Of a DNA stretch of 64,000 nt, positions 8,319 to 22,253 are shown piece after piece; the stretch's first letter is position 1, and each line of letters starts with the position of its first letter. This DNA is from CAWIJJ01 sp963836425 (GTDB lineage Bacteria; Acidobacteriota; Terriglobia; Bryobacterales; Bryobacteraceae): contig CAWIJJ010000005.1 of assembly GCA_963836425.1 (NCBI GenBank), forward strand, positions 62,001 to 126,000, given 5' to 3'. Below the pieces are notes generated by a model that made no database searches, was not told where the DNA came from, and worked only from the letters and a program-made list of their open reading frames with translations. The position numbers and the translations under genes were made by a program.

Positions 8319-9419
8319 ATGCAAAACATTTGGCGGGCATTACTCGAACTCAGGCCCACGGAGATGGTGGAGCCGCTGGTCATCTTCGGAGTCACCCTGG
8401 CGGTCGGATGGTTGGTTCGGCATCTGGGGCTGGGGGCGCTGGCGGCCTGGTCGGGGCGCAGCGAGCCGCGGCCCTCGCTGGTTTTGAGCGAGGCGCTGAA
8501 GGGGCCCACGCTGATCTGGATTTTCATACTTGCGGCTCATCTGGCGCTTCAGGGTTCCGCGCTGCCGGAGACGTTGACGTCACTGGCGGCGCGCATTTTG
8601 CTGGCCCTCTGGATCATCTCGCTGACCATCGCCTGTACCCGGATCGCGGGCGACCTGGTGCGCCTGTACGGGGACCAGGTGCCGGGCGCGCTGCCTGTCA
8701 CGACGCTCACGCAAAGCCTGGCGCAGTTGGCGGTTATCATTCTCGGCATTGTCGTGCTGACGGGGGCGATGGGCTTTCAGATCACCCCCATCCTGACGGC
8801 CTTGGGGGTCGGGGGCTTGGCCGTCGCGCTGGCCCTTCAGGACACGTTGTCGAACCTTTTTGGAGGCTTCTATGTGGCGGTGGCGCGGCAGATCCGGATC
8901 GGCGACTACATCCGGCTGAACACGGGGGAGGAGGGCTATGTCACCGACATCGGATGGCGCAGCACCACCATCCGGGCGCTGGCCAACAACCTGGTGATCG
9001 TTCCCAACGCCAAGCTGTCGCAAGCGATCGTCACGAACTTCTACCTTCCGGAACGCCGGATGGGGACAAACCTGGTGGTTTCCGTGAGTTACGACTGCGA
9101 CCCGGACCAGGTGGAGCGTATCCTGATGGAGGTGGCGATGGACGGAGCGGGCGAGATTATGGGCCTGCTGGCCGAGCCGGCGCCGTCGGTTCGGTTCGAT
9201 CCGGGGTTCGGGGACTCGTCGCTGGGGTTCACATTGAACTTCCAGATCGCCGAGTTTGCCAATCAGTATGGGGTGCGGCACGAACTGCGTAAACGGATCT
9301 TCCGGCGCTTCCGGGATGAGGGGATCGTGATCCCGTATCCGACGCGGACGCTGCTTTTCGGGAATAATCAGGAAATTTCAGACCCTTTGAAACCGGGGGC
9401 CGGGGACATGCATCCATAG
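8319..9419 (+). CDS. MscS-family mechanosensitive channel
   Basis: 366 residues from the ATG at 8319, which has a CAGGAG ribosome site; an upstream start at 8292 is less likely. Four to five hydrophobic helices precede the MscS pore and beta domain: GFQITPILTALGVGGLAVALALQDTLSNLFGGFYVAVARQIRIGDYIRL, then EGYVTDIGWRSTTIRALANNLVIVPNAKLSQAIVTNFY, both highly characteristic. The cytoplasmic alpha-beta domain is present (VVSVSYDCDPDQVERIL ... VRFDPGFGDSSLGFTLNFQI, HELRKRIFRRFRDEGIVIPYPTRTLLF). It releases solutes on hypo-osmotic shock. It is divergent from the secretin gene. Confidence 0.93.
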   Translation: MQNIWRALLELRPTEMVEPLVIFGVTLAVGWLVRHLGLGALAAWSGRSEPRPSLVLSEALKGPTLIWIFILAAHLALQGSALPETLTSLAARILLALWIISLTIACTRIAGDLVRLYGDQVPGALPVTTLTQSLAQLAVIILGIVVLTGAMGFQITPILTALGVGGLAVALALQDTLSNLFGGFYVAVARQIRIGDYIRLNTGEEGYVTDIGWRSTTIRALANNLVIVPNAKLSQAIVTNFYLPERRMGTNLVVSVSYDCDPDQVERILMEVAMDGAGEIMGLLAEPAPSVRFDPGFGDSSLGFTLNFQIAEFANQYGVRHELRKRIFRRFRDEGIVIPYPTRTLLFGNNQEISDPLKPGAGDMHP

Positions 9420-9744
9420 GGTTACGGGCAAGCGTGCGAGCGTTCCATCGAAGTTCTTTATGGGGCGCGCTTGCCAACTTCGATATCGTCTGTTAACCTG
9501 ATTGAAGTCAGCCGATAGCTAGACCGAAGTTCTGGTCGCAATCAACGAAATCTTCCGGCTCGCTCCATTGCGCTTACCGAAGCTGTGTGGACGAATGCCG
9601 GAGCAAGTTTCGAGGCCTGCCGTTGGCCGGGGTATTACGATGTCCCGAGCGGGCGGCGCAGATCATTGACAATCTGGTTGGATGCAGTAAGAAGAACTCG
9701 TCAGAAGTTTGAGTAAAGCGGAGCGAACGATTGAAACTCTACAT
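9420..9744 (+). other. rRNA operon upstream region
   Basis: About 325 bp without a gene, expected to hold the rRNA promoters and leader. I see no clean TTGACA/TATAAT pair; TTGAAG near 9503 is a weak -35 candidate. The last 80 bp include a boxA-like element and probably one strand of the 16S processing stem. Confidence 0.5.
9661..9674 (+). promoter_or_regulatory. boxA-like antitermination element before 16S
   Basis: GATCATTGACAATC. A near copy (GATCTTTGACAACT) precedes the 23S gene at 11641. The pair resembles boxA, the NusB/NusE recruitment site of rRNA leaders and spacers. The call rests on sequence resemblance and symmetrical placement. Confidence 0.45.
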
Positions 9745-11251
<1,507 letters not shown>

Positions 11252-11501
11252 AGAGAACGTGGGTGGAGTTTCCGAAAGAGAAGTCCCTGTGGGTGTACCC
11301 GGGGGCCGATAGTAGGAAACAGCCGTTCCACTCCAAACCGCCAGGTATCCTTCGGGAGATCTGGTGAGCCCGCTCCGTATCTCCACTTGAATTTCTGAGA
11401 GAGCTTCCGAAAGGCCATGGGCAGGACCCGTGGCTTCTGCATCCAACTGGCCTCGATTGATAAGAAGAAGGGTGGAGTCGGAAGTGCCTTCTCCCCTCCA
11501 A

Positions 11502-11578
11502 GGGCCTGTAGCTCAGATGGCTAGAGCGCACCCCTGATAAGGGTGAGGTCGGTGGTTCAATTCCACCCAGGCCCACCA
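11502..11578 (+). tRNA. tRNA-Ile (GAT) in the 16S-23S spacer
   Basis: A 77-nt cloverleaf: acceptor GGGCCTG pairs with CAGGCCC, D-stem GCTC/GAGC, anticodon stem CACCC/GGGTG around the loop CTGATAA (anticodon GAT), T-stem GGTGG/CCACC around TTCAATT, and an encoded CCA. It is the usual spacer tRNA of bacterial rRNA operons. The customary second spacer tRNA, tRNA-Ala (TGC), is not visible. Confidence 0.96.
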
Positions 11579-11640
11579 CGGCACAGCAGGAATTCAGCAG
11601 TAGGTAGAGCGCAGGTTCTACCGATTGCTGGAGCAATCGA

Positions 11641-11655
11641 GATCTTTGACAACTG
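11641..11655 (+). promoter_or_regulatory. boxA-like element in the 16S-23S spacer
   Basis: GATCTTTGACAACTG, nearly the same as the element before 16S. Spacer boxA sites re-arm antitermination before the 23S gene. Inferred by similarity and position. Confidence 0.45.
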
Positions 11656-11782
11656 AATGATTGACGGGCATAAACAAAACACAAGTAATGAAAGTGTAAG
11701 CGCGAGAAAGTAGCGCCACCTGAACGCGGGCAGCTTTCCGAAAGGGAGGGTGTCCGGGTGTTGTGTGCGAAGTAGATTTTAT

Positions 11783-14721
<2,939 letters not shown>

Positions 14722-14802
14722 TAAAACTCTACTGCGCACACACCGCCGTGAGCGCTGCTTTCCTCGTTTCCCCGTCAATCATCTCAGCTTCGTCATCCCC
14801 TT

Positions 14803-14918
14803 CTGGGTGACCCTAGCGAGGAGGACCCACCCGTTCCCATCCCGAACACGGCAGTTAAGCTCCTCAGCCCCGATGGTACTGCACGGGCAACTGTGTGGGA
14901 GAGTAGGAAGTCGCCCGG
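14803..14918 (+). rRNA. rrf: 5S ribosomal RNA
   Basis: The terminal stem CTGGGTGAC pairs with GTCGCCCGG. Between them are the standard CCGTTCCCATCCCGAACACGG, AGTTAAGCTCCTCAGC, CGATGGTACT and GGGAGAGTAGGA elements. Length about 116 nt. It lies 81 bp after the 23S gene and just before the operon terminator. Confidence 0.95.
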
Positions 14919-14927
14919 TTTACCTCC

Positions 14928-14954
14928 AAAGCCCCGCCTCAAAACGGGGCTTTT
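14928..14954 (+). terminator. Rho-independent terminator of the rRNA operon
   Basis: AAAGCCCCG, an 8-nt loop, CGGGGCTTTT: a 9-bp GC-rich stem followed directly by a T tract. It begins nine bases after the 5S gene and fits the end of the operon. Confidence 0.9.
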
Positions 14955-15140
14955 CTTCTGTATTTTCACTCTCATTTCGTCGAAAACTTCCCGTTTCCCG
15001 CCCTCCGCCTTGCGTGATATAGTTGAGTCGCGTTTGATAAGCTTTCGCGAATCCGGCAGAGTGTTTCGAAGCGACCGCACAATCGTTCCGCTTGTGTTCC
15101 CTCCCCGATGAGCCCGCTTTCAAATTGTTTGGAGGATTGA

Positions 15141-15524
15141 GTGAAGAACATTTTCGTGGGCAACCTCAGCTTCAATTCGACTGAGGAATCTGTCCGTAGC
15201 CTGTTTGAAAGGTACGGCGTCGTTAACAGTGCCAGGATCATGACCGACCGCGATACGGGCCGTTCGCGGGGGTTCGCATTCGTCGAGATGGAAAACGAAA
15301 CGGAAGCGGATCAGGCGATCTCGGCTCTGAACGGCTATACAATGGACGGCCGCTCCCTCAATGTCAATGAGGCGCGTCCCAAACCGGACCGGGCGTTCGG
15401 GGGCGGGGCAGGCGGCGGACGTTTCGAAGGTGGCGGCGGCGGGGGCGGCGGCCGGCCGGGTGGCGGTGGACGCCGGCCCGGTGGCGGTGGAGGCGGCGGC
15501 AACCGTCGCGAACCCCGCTGGTAG
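15141..15524 (+). CDS. RRM-domain RNA-binding protein with glycine-rich tail
   Basis: 127 residues from a GTG at 15141 with TTGGAGGATTGA in front as ribosome site. Residues 1-80 form one RNA recognition motif: RNP2 is IFVGNL, RNP1 is RGFAFVEM, with the usual ESVRSLFERYG and ADQAISALNG helices. The remainder is almost only Gly and Arg, as in cyanobacterial and plant cold-regulated RRM proteins. It probably binds single-stranded RNA in the cytoplasm and acts as an RNA chaperone. The upstream gap (14955-15140) may hold a regulated leader, but I cannot define it. It converges with rpoD. Confidence 0.93.
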   Translation: MKNIFVGNLSFNSTEESVRSLFERYGVVNSARIMTDRDTGRSRGFAFVEMENETEADQAISALNGYTMDGRSLNVNEARPKPDRAFGGGAGGGRFEGGGGGGGGRPGGGGRRPGGGGGGGNRREPRW

Positions 15525-15554
15525 GAAGAGATTTGTGACAGCGCGCCCGCGGCT

Positions 15555-17279
15555 TCAAACTCCGCGGGTGCCGTTCTCCAGGAAGGCCCGCAGCCGGTGG
15601 CTCCGGCTCGGATGCCGCAGTTTTCGCAGCGCCTTCGCCTCGATCTGACGGATTCTTTCCCTCGTCACCGCAAAGTTCTGCCCGACCTCTTCAAGGGTGT
15701 GCTCGCTCCCGTCCTCCAGACCGAACCGCATCTTGATGATCTTCTCCTCGCGCGGCGTCAGCGTCTTCAGAACCTGGGCCGTCTGCTCCCGCAGGTTCAG
15801 GTTGATGACCGCGTCGGAGGGAGAGATCCCGTTCTGATCGACGATGAAGTCCCCCAGGTGCGACTCCTCCTCTTCGCCGATGGGCGTTTCGAGCGAAATC
15901 GGTTCCTGGGCGACGCGCAGCACCTTGCGAACTTTGGATACGGGCAGTTGCAGGCGCTTGGCCAGTTCCTCGTTGGTCGGCTCGCGCCCGAGTTCCTGGA
16001 TCATCTGGCGTGAGGTCCGGATCAGCTTATTGATGGTCTCGATCATGTGGACCGGAATCCGGATGGTACGCGCCTGGTCGGCAATGGCGCGAGTGATCGC
16101 CTGGCGGACCCACCAGGTGGCGTAGGTCGAAAACTTGTAGCCGCGGCGATACTCGAACTTGTCCACGGCTTTCATCAGCCCGATATTGCCTTCCTGAATC
16201 AGGTCCAGGAACTGGAGGCCGCGGTTGGTATAACGCTTGGCGATGCTGACCACCAGGCGGAGGTTGGCTTCGATCAGTTCCCTTTTGGCGCACTCCGCCT
16301 CGCCGTGTGCCTTGGTGATGATCTCGAAAGTGCGGCGCAATTCGGCCGCGGTGGCGCCGTACTCTTCCTCGAGGCCCTGCAACTGCTGCGCCAGGGCCCG
16401 CTGCTCGCGGCGCACTTCGCGGACGTTGTCGGCGCGCGCGCCCGGCCAGGTTTCGAGCTTTTTCTGGACGCGGGCGATCTCCCTTTCGAGCGGCTTCAGG
16501 TGTTCGACCGCGTCGCGCAGGCTGTCGATCAGGTGGCGGATCACCGGCGTCTGGAACCGGACCTTGCGCACCAGTCGCGAGGTCCGCACCACCAGGCGGC
16601 CCAGTTCCCACGCCTGCCGCCGGTACAGCTTGGGCTTCATGCCGCGCGGGATGGCCTGGATTTTCTGCCGGCACTGCATGATTTTGCGGTAGTGGCGGGC
16701 GATCTCCTCGATGGCGGCAGCGAACTCCCGGCGCTTCTCCTCGACAAGTTCGTCGGTGAGAATCGGGTCCGAAATTTGAACGATGTCGCGGGCCGAGACC
16801 GAATCGGTTGCCACGGCTTCACCCATGGCCAGGATCTTCTGGATCACGAGCGGCGCCCGCGCGAGCGATTTGAAGACCGTGTTCTGGCCGCGCTCGATCC
16901 GCCGCGCGATCTCCACTTCGCCTTCGCGGGTGAGGAGCGGGACCGTGCCCATTTCGCGCAGGTAGAGGCGCACCGGGTCGTTGACCTTTTCGCCGACGCC
17001 GGCGGGCAGTTCCAGGTCCAGAAGGTCTTCGGCTTCGTCCAGCTTCCGCTCGAAATCCTTGGGCTCTTCGAGGATTTCGATTCCCGCGACATCGAGGCCG
17101 GCGAGAACTTCCTCGAGCTCGCTTCCTCCGGGGGCATCGCCGGGCAGAACCTCGCTCACCTCGTCGTACAGAACGTAGCCCTTGTCCTTGCCCATCTGTA
17201 CGAGGCGCTGCAGCCCTTCGTATTTGTCTTCGATCGCCAATGAAGCCCCGTCACTCCCGGCGGAGATAATCCAGATCAT
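15555..17279 (-). CDS. rpoD: RNA polymerase primary sigma factor RpoD (sigma-70)
   Basis: Up to 574 residues. Region 1.1 is recognisable (LQRLVQMGKDKGYVLYDEVSEVLPGD), then region 1.2 (DPVRLYLREMGTVPLLTREGEVEIARRIE), a non-conserved insert, and regions 2-4: ANLRLVVSIAKRYTNRGLQFLDLIQEGNIGLMKAVDKFEYRRGYKFSTYATWWVRQAITRAIADQ (region 2), region 3, and REEKIIKMRFGLEDGSEHTLEEVG ... VTRERIRQIEAKALRKLRHPSRSHRL (region 4). The start is uncertain: ATG at 17279 or a TTG at 17237, neither with a strong ribosome site. It follows dnaG by 42 bp, the usual dnaG-rpoD arrangement. Confidence 0.96.
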   Translation of the reverse strand: MIWIISAGSDGASLAIEDKYEGLQRLVQMGKDKGYVLYDEVSEVLPGDAPGGSELEEVLAGLDVAGIEILEEPKDFERKLDEAEDLLDLELPAGVGEKVNDPVRLYLREMGTVPLLTREGEVEIARRIERGQNTVFKSLARAPLVIQKILAMGEAVATDSVSARDIVQISDPILTDELVEEKRREFAAAIEEIARHYRKIMQCRQKIQAIPRGMKPKLYRRQAWELGRLVVRTSRLVRKVRFQTPVIRHLIDSLRDAVEHLKPLEREIARVQKKLETWPGARADNVREVRREQRALAQQLQGLEEEYGATAAELRRTFEIITKAHGEAECAKRELIEANLRLVVSIAKRYTNRGLQFLDLIQEGNIGLMKAVDKFEYRRGYKFSTYATWWVRQAITRAIADQARTIRIPVHMIETINKLIRTSRQMIQELGREPTNEELAKRLQLPVSKVRKVLRVAQEPISLETPIGEEEESHLGDFIVDQNGISPSDAVINLNLREQTAQVLKTLTPREEKIIKMRFGLEDGSEHTLEEVGQNFAVTRERIRQIEAKALRKLRHPSRSHRLRAFLENGTRGV

Positions 17280-17321
17280 TGTACACCAGCGCGCGCAACG
17301 CGATGCCCGCGCGGCGTGTGC

Positions 17322-19073
17322 TCAGCCGCGCCCTTGCGCCGGCGCGTCGAGAAGTTGCAACTGTTCCATTAACCGGAGCGCCTCCTCCCATTTTCCTTCC
17401 CGTTCCGAATTCCTGATCTGCGCCTTCAACAGCCCGCGGCGGTGCTGATTTTCGCTGCGTCGAAGACTCTCGAGGGCTGCCTGTGTTTCTTCCATCGAAG
17501 CTTCGAAGTCGTCGGCCAGGGCAGCCTGGGACAACAGCTCCTGGTCGGCTTCGTTCAGCCGCGCGTACAGTTCCGAAAATTGCGGCCGCTCCCCCGCGTC
17601 CTCGAGCGCGAAGATCGCCTGAAAGATTCGCCGCGACGGGAAAGTGCCGATGGTTTCCATTTCCCGGAGTTCCCGCACGATGGCACCGTTCTCACCGCTT
17701 CCTCCGAGCAGCGCGTTCAACAGCATGCGCTCATCGTGCCGCAAGGCTACCCGCGGCGCCGCCACGGTTTTCTCTTTCCGCTCCGAGGCCGCCTTTTTGA
17801 AACTGTCCAGAACCATGCCGCGGTCGACTCCGATATAGCCGGCGAGGTCGCCCGCGATGGCGGCCCGTTCCATGCGGTCGGAAATGCGCTGCACGGAGGG
17901 CAGCAGGGAGTTCAGAATGGCCACGCGGCCCTCGGTGGTGCGGCTGTCGTGCCTGGCCCGCGCGCGGTCCGCCAGCCAGTAGAAATAGCCCTTAGCCTGT
18001 TCCAGCCGCTCCTCGTACGCCGATGCCCCGCGTTGCTTGCAGTACTCGTCGGGGTCCAGGCCGCCGTCCAGTTCCATGATCCGCACGTGCATGCTTTCCT
18101 CAAGCAGCAGGTTGATGGAACGCTCGGCGGCATTGGCGCCGGGGGCGTCGGGATCGAAATTCACGACGATGCGCTGGGAATGGCGTTTGAGCGCCTGGAC
18201 CTGCTGCGCTGTCAGAGCGGTGCCGCAACTCGCCACCACCGCCGGGAACCCCGCCGCCGTCACCCCGATCGCGTCCATATACCCTTCCACCAGGATCACG
18301 CGGTCCTGTTTCCGGACCGGCTCTTTGGCCCGGTGCAGGTTGTAGACCACGTGACTCTTCTTATAGATCGGCGTTTCCGGCGAATTCAAGTACTTGGGTT
18401 TGTCTTCCGGCGCCAGCGCGCGCCCACCGAATCCGATAATTTTGCCCGATTCGTTGTGGATGGGAAACATCAGGCGGTTCCGGAAATAATCGTAGAAACT
18501 CCCGTCTTCACGCTTACGTGCCAGGCCGGACTGCTCGACCTGCGCGGCCGAAAAGTTCCTTCGTTCGAACAGCCGCAGCAGCACCCCTCCGGAGCGCGCC
18601 GAATATCCCAACCCGAACTGCTCGACCGTGGCGCTGCCGACGCCGCGTTTTTCGAGGTACGCCCGCGCGGTTTCGCCGGACGGTCCTGCGAGGTTGGAGC
18701 GAAAGTTTTCCTGCGCCAGTTCGTGCATTTCAAAGATGGCGCCGCGGACCCGGGCCTCCTCGTCGGCATATTGCGAACGCTTCGGCATGGGGATGCCGTA
18801 GCGTTCGGCGAGCGATTTGAGGGCTTCGTAAAAACTCATGCCCTCCTTTTCCATGACGAACTTGATGACGTCGCCGGCGGCGCCGCAGGAGAAGCATTTA
18901 TAGAACTGCCGCAGGACGTGCACCGTGAACGAGGGGGTCTTTTCGTTGTGGAACGGGCACAGGCCCATGTAGCGCTGCGTGCCCGCCTTACGGAGGCGCA
19001 CGTACTCGCCGACGACGCTGACGATATCCACCGATCCCTTGAGTTGTTCAACGAAATCCATCGCCGGTTCCAT
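17322..19073 (-). CDS. dnaG: DNA primase DnaG
   Basis: 583 residues. The CHC2 zinc-binding domain has C39, H42, C60 and C63 in GLCPFHNEKTPSF and FYKCFSCGAAGDVI. The catalytic core follows, with LMFPIHNESGKIIGFGGRAL and the Toprim motifs (RVILVEGYMDAIGVTAAGFPAVVASCGTALT, VVNFDPDAPG). The C-terminal helicase-binding region is present but divergent, as usual. It makes RNA primers at the replication fork. It lies directly upstream of rpoD on the same strand. Confidence 0.96.
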   Translation of the reverse strand: MEPAMDFVEQLKGSVDIVSVVGEYVRLRKAGTQRYMGLCPFHNEKTPSFTVHVLRQFYKCFSCGAAGDVIKFVMEKEGMSFYEALKSLAERYGIPMPKRSQYADEEARVRGAIFEMHELAQENFRSNLAGPSGETARAYLEKRGVGSATVEQFGLGYSARSGGVLLRLFERRNFSAAQVEQSGLARKREDGSFYDYFRNRLMFPIHNESGKIIGFGGRALAPEDKPKYLNSPETPIYKKSHVVYNLHRAKEPVRKQDRVILVEGYMDAIGVTAAGFPAVVASCGTALTAQQVQALKRHSQRIVVNFDPDAPGANAAERSINLLLEESMHVRIMELDGGLDPDEYCKQRGASAYEERLEQAKGYFYWLADRARARHDSRTTEGRVAILNSLLPSVQRISDRMERAAIAGDLAGYIGVDRGMVLDSFKKAASERKEKTVAAPRVALRHDERMLLNALLGGSGENGAIVRELREMETIGTFPSRRIFQAIFALEDAGERPQFSELYARLNEADQELLSQAALADDFEASMEETQAALESLRRSENQHRRGLLKAQIRNSEREGKWEEALRLMEQLQLLDAPAQGRG

Positions 19074-19182
19074 TATGCCGCAGGGAGTTTACGGTTGCCT
19101 GCCGCCAGTATCGCGCGTCTAACTGAGGATAGCTTGATTATTACCCTCTTCCGGCAGTTACACTCTGAGCGAGGCGGGGACA

Positions 19183-19395
19183 GTGTTGGACGAATTTACA
19201 CCTCAAATGCGGATCGTGCTCGCGCTGGCGCCATTTGTGATGGCGATTATCGCGCGCGTGATCTGCGGAAGGCAGGCGTGGACGCGCTGGTTTGTCACGT
19301 TGTCGACCATGTGGTTCGCCATGAATGTTCTGCTCGCGCCGTACGCGAGCGGGATCCGTCGCGAGGTTCTGTCGCTCGGCTCAATGTTCCGCTGA
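19183..19395 (+). CDS. Small membrane protein, unknown function
   Basis: 70 residues from a GTG at 19183 with GAGGCGGGGA in front. Two hydrophobic helices (MRIVLALAPFVMAIIARVI and WFVTLSTMWFAMNVLLAP) flank a short basic loop. I recall similar short proteins in related acidobacteria but no function. It lies between divergent dnaG and the tatA gene; a transcriptional link with tatA is possible (70-bp gap). The antisense frame of dnaG extends across it, so the call relies on the start context and composition. Confidence 0.5.
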   Translation: MLDEFTPQMRIVLALAPFVMAIIARVICGRQAWTRWFVTLSTMWFAMNVLLAPYASGIRREVLSLGSMFR

Positions 19396-19465
19396 TCGGC
19401 CCGGTGCGGGCCGGTTCCAGCGAAGAACGTCTAAATCCGGTACAATAAGCACGTAAGGAGGCCGC

Positions 19466-19657
19466 ATGGAACCCATGATTGTCCAGACCGCAGGCTTTGC
19501 CGGTTTGGGCTTGCCTGAGATCCTCATTATCGCCCTGGTCGCCGTTCTGTTGTTTGGTGGCAAGAAGGTAGGAGATCTCGGGAAAGGTTTAGGAGAAGGG
19601 ATCCGCAACTTCAAGAGTGCCTTGAAGAGCGAAGACGAAGAGAAGAAGCAGGCGTAG
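19466..19657 (+). CDS. tatA: Sec-independent translocase subunit TatA/TatE
   Basis: 63 residues: one transmembrane helix (GLPEILIIALVAVLLFGGKKV), the hinge FGGKKVGDLGKGLGEGIRNFKSALK that forms the amphipathic helix, and a short charged tail. These are the defining features of TatA-type proteins. It has an ideal AAGGAGG ribosome site seven bases before ATG. It oligomerises in the inner membrane to pass folded twin-arginine substrates; tatB and tatC are not nearby. A strong terminator follows. Confidence 0.95.
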   Translation: MEPMIVQTAGFAGLGLPEILIIALVAVLLFGGKKVGDLGKGLGEGIRNFKSALKSEDEEKKQA

Positions 19658-19725
19658 GCTTCGAGAAATTGCCCGCAATTTGGGCCGGTTTCATCTCGGC
19701 TTCAGGAATCCGGTAACAAAAGAAT

Positions 19726-19763
19726 AACCCCGCCATGCCGCAGCCGGCCGTGGCGGGGTTTTT
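19726..19763 (+). terminator. Terminator between tatA and the HU gene
   Basis: AACCCCGCCA, a 15-nt loop, TGGCGGGGTT and TTC: a perfect 10-bp inverted repeat with a short T run on the + strand. On the other strand the stem is followed by TATTCTTTTGTT, so it may stop both converging transcripts. Confidence 0.85.
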
Positions 19764-19788
19764 CATTTCAGGAAACGGATACCGGAAT

Positions 19789-20094
19789 TTACTTCTGCTT
19801 TTTCGGCGGAACGATCGAGTCCTTCGCGGCCTTCGCCACACGGAACTTGACGACCTTCTTCGCCGGGATCTTGATGCTTTCGCCGGTGGCCGGATTGCGG
19901 CCCGTGCGGGCCTTGCGATCCACGCGCACCAGCCTGCCGATGCCAGGCAGGACGAAAACACCGTTCTTCTTCACTTCGGTGATTGCCATGCTGGACAGGC
20001 AATCGAGGAAGCCGCGAGCTGTTTTGTTGTTGACTTCGCAGGATTCCGCCAGCGACCTTACCAGTTGCGTCTGGGTCATTCTCTGATTCGCCAT
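19789..20094 (-). CDS. HU-family DNA-binding protein
   Basis: 101 residues. MTQTQLVRSLAESCEVNNKTARGFLDCLSSMAITEVKKNGVFVLPGIGRLVRVDRKARTGRNPATGESIKIPAKKVVKFRVAKAAKDSI contains the HU/IHF arm, including RNPATGE and the proline at the arm tip. The arm and the body are conserved, so it should bend DNA as a dimer. It carries a Lys-rich C-terminal tail (PPKKQK). HU proteins package the chromosome and assist replication and recombination. Confidence 0.94.
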   Translation of the reverse strand: MANQRMTQTQLVRSLAESCEVNNKTARGFLDCLSSMAITEVKKNGVFVLPGIGRLVRVDRKARTGRNPATGESIKIPAKKVVKFRVAKAAKDSIVPPKKQK

Positions 20095-20314
20095 GATTCT
20101 CCTTTAATCTCCCGTCAAATGCGTGGCGGCGAAAGCGGCTTTTCCCGCGCGCCGGCACTGCGTCTCCATCGAACATATGAGACGAACGCATCCAAAACGC
20201 CCGCCTCGATCGATATCAATCATAGAGGAAGGCCATGGTGATGTAAAGAGAAATGCCGTCAAAAACCCAGTGTTTTCGTGGTTTTTTTGCGTTCAAGGGC
20301 GTGAAACGCCCGTA

Positions 20315-21061
20315 TTACGGGGCTTCGGTGAATCCCTCGCCCGGAACCCACCGCAATTCGCCCTCGCGGAAGGCTCCTGCAACCCTATTTTTGAGGACTC
20401 GCAGGCGCACCCTGCGTCCGGTTGCGGCGAGCGAAATGCGCACGGCGGAGTAGAGCTTCAAGGGAGAACCGCCGGCGCTGGTTTCCACCTGATGGCCGGC
20501 GGCATCGCGGCGGGAGCGGATCTGATTCAGAAAGATCACGCACGACTCGCTCCTCTTCGCCGCCGCCGAAAGGCGGCGCAGGCCGGATCCGAGGACGCGT
20601 GTGGAGAGGGTAACCCCAGCTTCGCCGATTCCGGTGGCCAGTTCGAGTTCCGGCACCAGGGCCGCCGCCGAGTCGATGGCGATCAGGTCCACGGCGCCGG
20701 ATCCGGCAAGCCGGGAGGTCATCTCGAGCGCCTCTTCGGCGGACTGCGGCTGGGCCACCGGCATGCGCTCCAGAATCACGCCGAGGCCGGCGGCATAAGC
20801 GCCGTCGAAACTGTGGTCGGCATCGATCCAGGCGGCGGTGAATCCGCGGGCCTGGACGCTGGCAACGGACTGGAGCAGCAGGCTGGTTTTGCCCACCGAC
20901 GAGGGCCCGAACAGCTCGACGATCTCGCCGCGCGGCCAGCCGCCGACTCCCAGGGCCGCATCAAGGCAGGAAAAACCGGTTGGGATGCCACCGCGTGATG
21001 GAACGTCGGCCATGCGCGCCAGCTTATGCCGGATGTCGCGGCCGCGGTCGCCTTCCTGCAT
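20315..21061 (-). CDS. RecA-like paralogue lacking the C-terminal domain
   Basis: 248 residues, 18 bp downstream of recA and so probably co-transcribed. The ATPase core is clear: GIPTGFSCLDAALGVGGWPRGEIVELFGPSSVGKTSLLLQ (Walker A GPSSVGKT, 52-59), VDLIAIDSAAALVPELEL (Walker B), CVIFLNQIRSR, and an L2-like ETSAGGSPLKLYSAVRI. Differences from RecA: the catalytic Glu of the DxEH motif is Asp (D82 in IDADHSFD), the L1-region GDSHMG motif is lost, the N-terminal polymerisation helix is reduced, and the regulatory C-terminal domain is absent. It could modulate RecA filaments or act like ImuA in mutagenesis; no imuB or dnaE2 is nearby. A role in strand exchange by itself is doubtful. Confidence 0.85.
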   Translation of the reverse strand: MQEGDRGRDIRHKLARMADVPSRGGIPTGFSCLDAALGVGGWPRGEIVELFGPSSVGKTSLLLQSVASVQARGFTAAWIDADHSFDGAYAAGLGVILERMPVAQPQSAEEALEMTSRLAGSGAVDLIAIDSAAALVPELELATGIGEAGVTLSTRVLGSGLRRLSAAAKRSESCVIFLNQIRSRRDAAGHQVETSAGGSPLKLYSAVRISLAATGRRVRLRVLKNRVAGAFREGELRWVPGEGFTEAP

Positions 21062-21079
21062 GCGCGCTCCGGCCCGGCG

Positions 21080-22147
<1,068 letters not shown>

Positions 22148-22186
22148 GGCGAATTACTCCCCGGGGTTTGGTTGGGTGAAAAGTCT

Positions 22187-22237
22187 ATTGTAGCAGCGGC
22201 CCCGGATTGTTCTCGTCTTTCCGGCGAACGCTATAAT
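22187..22237. promoter_or_regulatory. Divergent promoter region between recA and the 22254 gene
   Basis: On the - strand TACAAT (22192-22187) is a -10 candidate for recA. On the + strand TATAAT (22232-22237) is a consensus -10 for the gene starting at 22254. No good -35 boxes are seen for either, so both calls rest on the -10 matches and spacing to the start codons. Confidence 0.4.
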
Positions 22238-22253
22238 CGGGACAGAGGGATTT

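Noticed and set aside
15545..15568. CCCGCGG...CCGCGGG hairpin at the end of rpoD
   Set aside because: Perfect 7-bp stem but overlaps the stop codon and lacks a T tract, so it is weak evidence for a terminator.
16047..19448. Long + strand frames opposite rpoD and dnaG
   Set aside because: Both are antisense to well-defined housekeeping genes and contain no recognisable motifs.
20290..20315. GGGCG-TTTCA-CGCCC hairpin after the RecA paralogue
   Set aside because: Short stem, no T tract on the transcribed strand; not called as a terminator.
22193..22231. LexA box between recA and the divergent gene
   Set aside because: GTTC and GAAC words are present but separated by 13 bases, which does not match a known LexA spacing.
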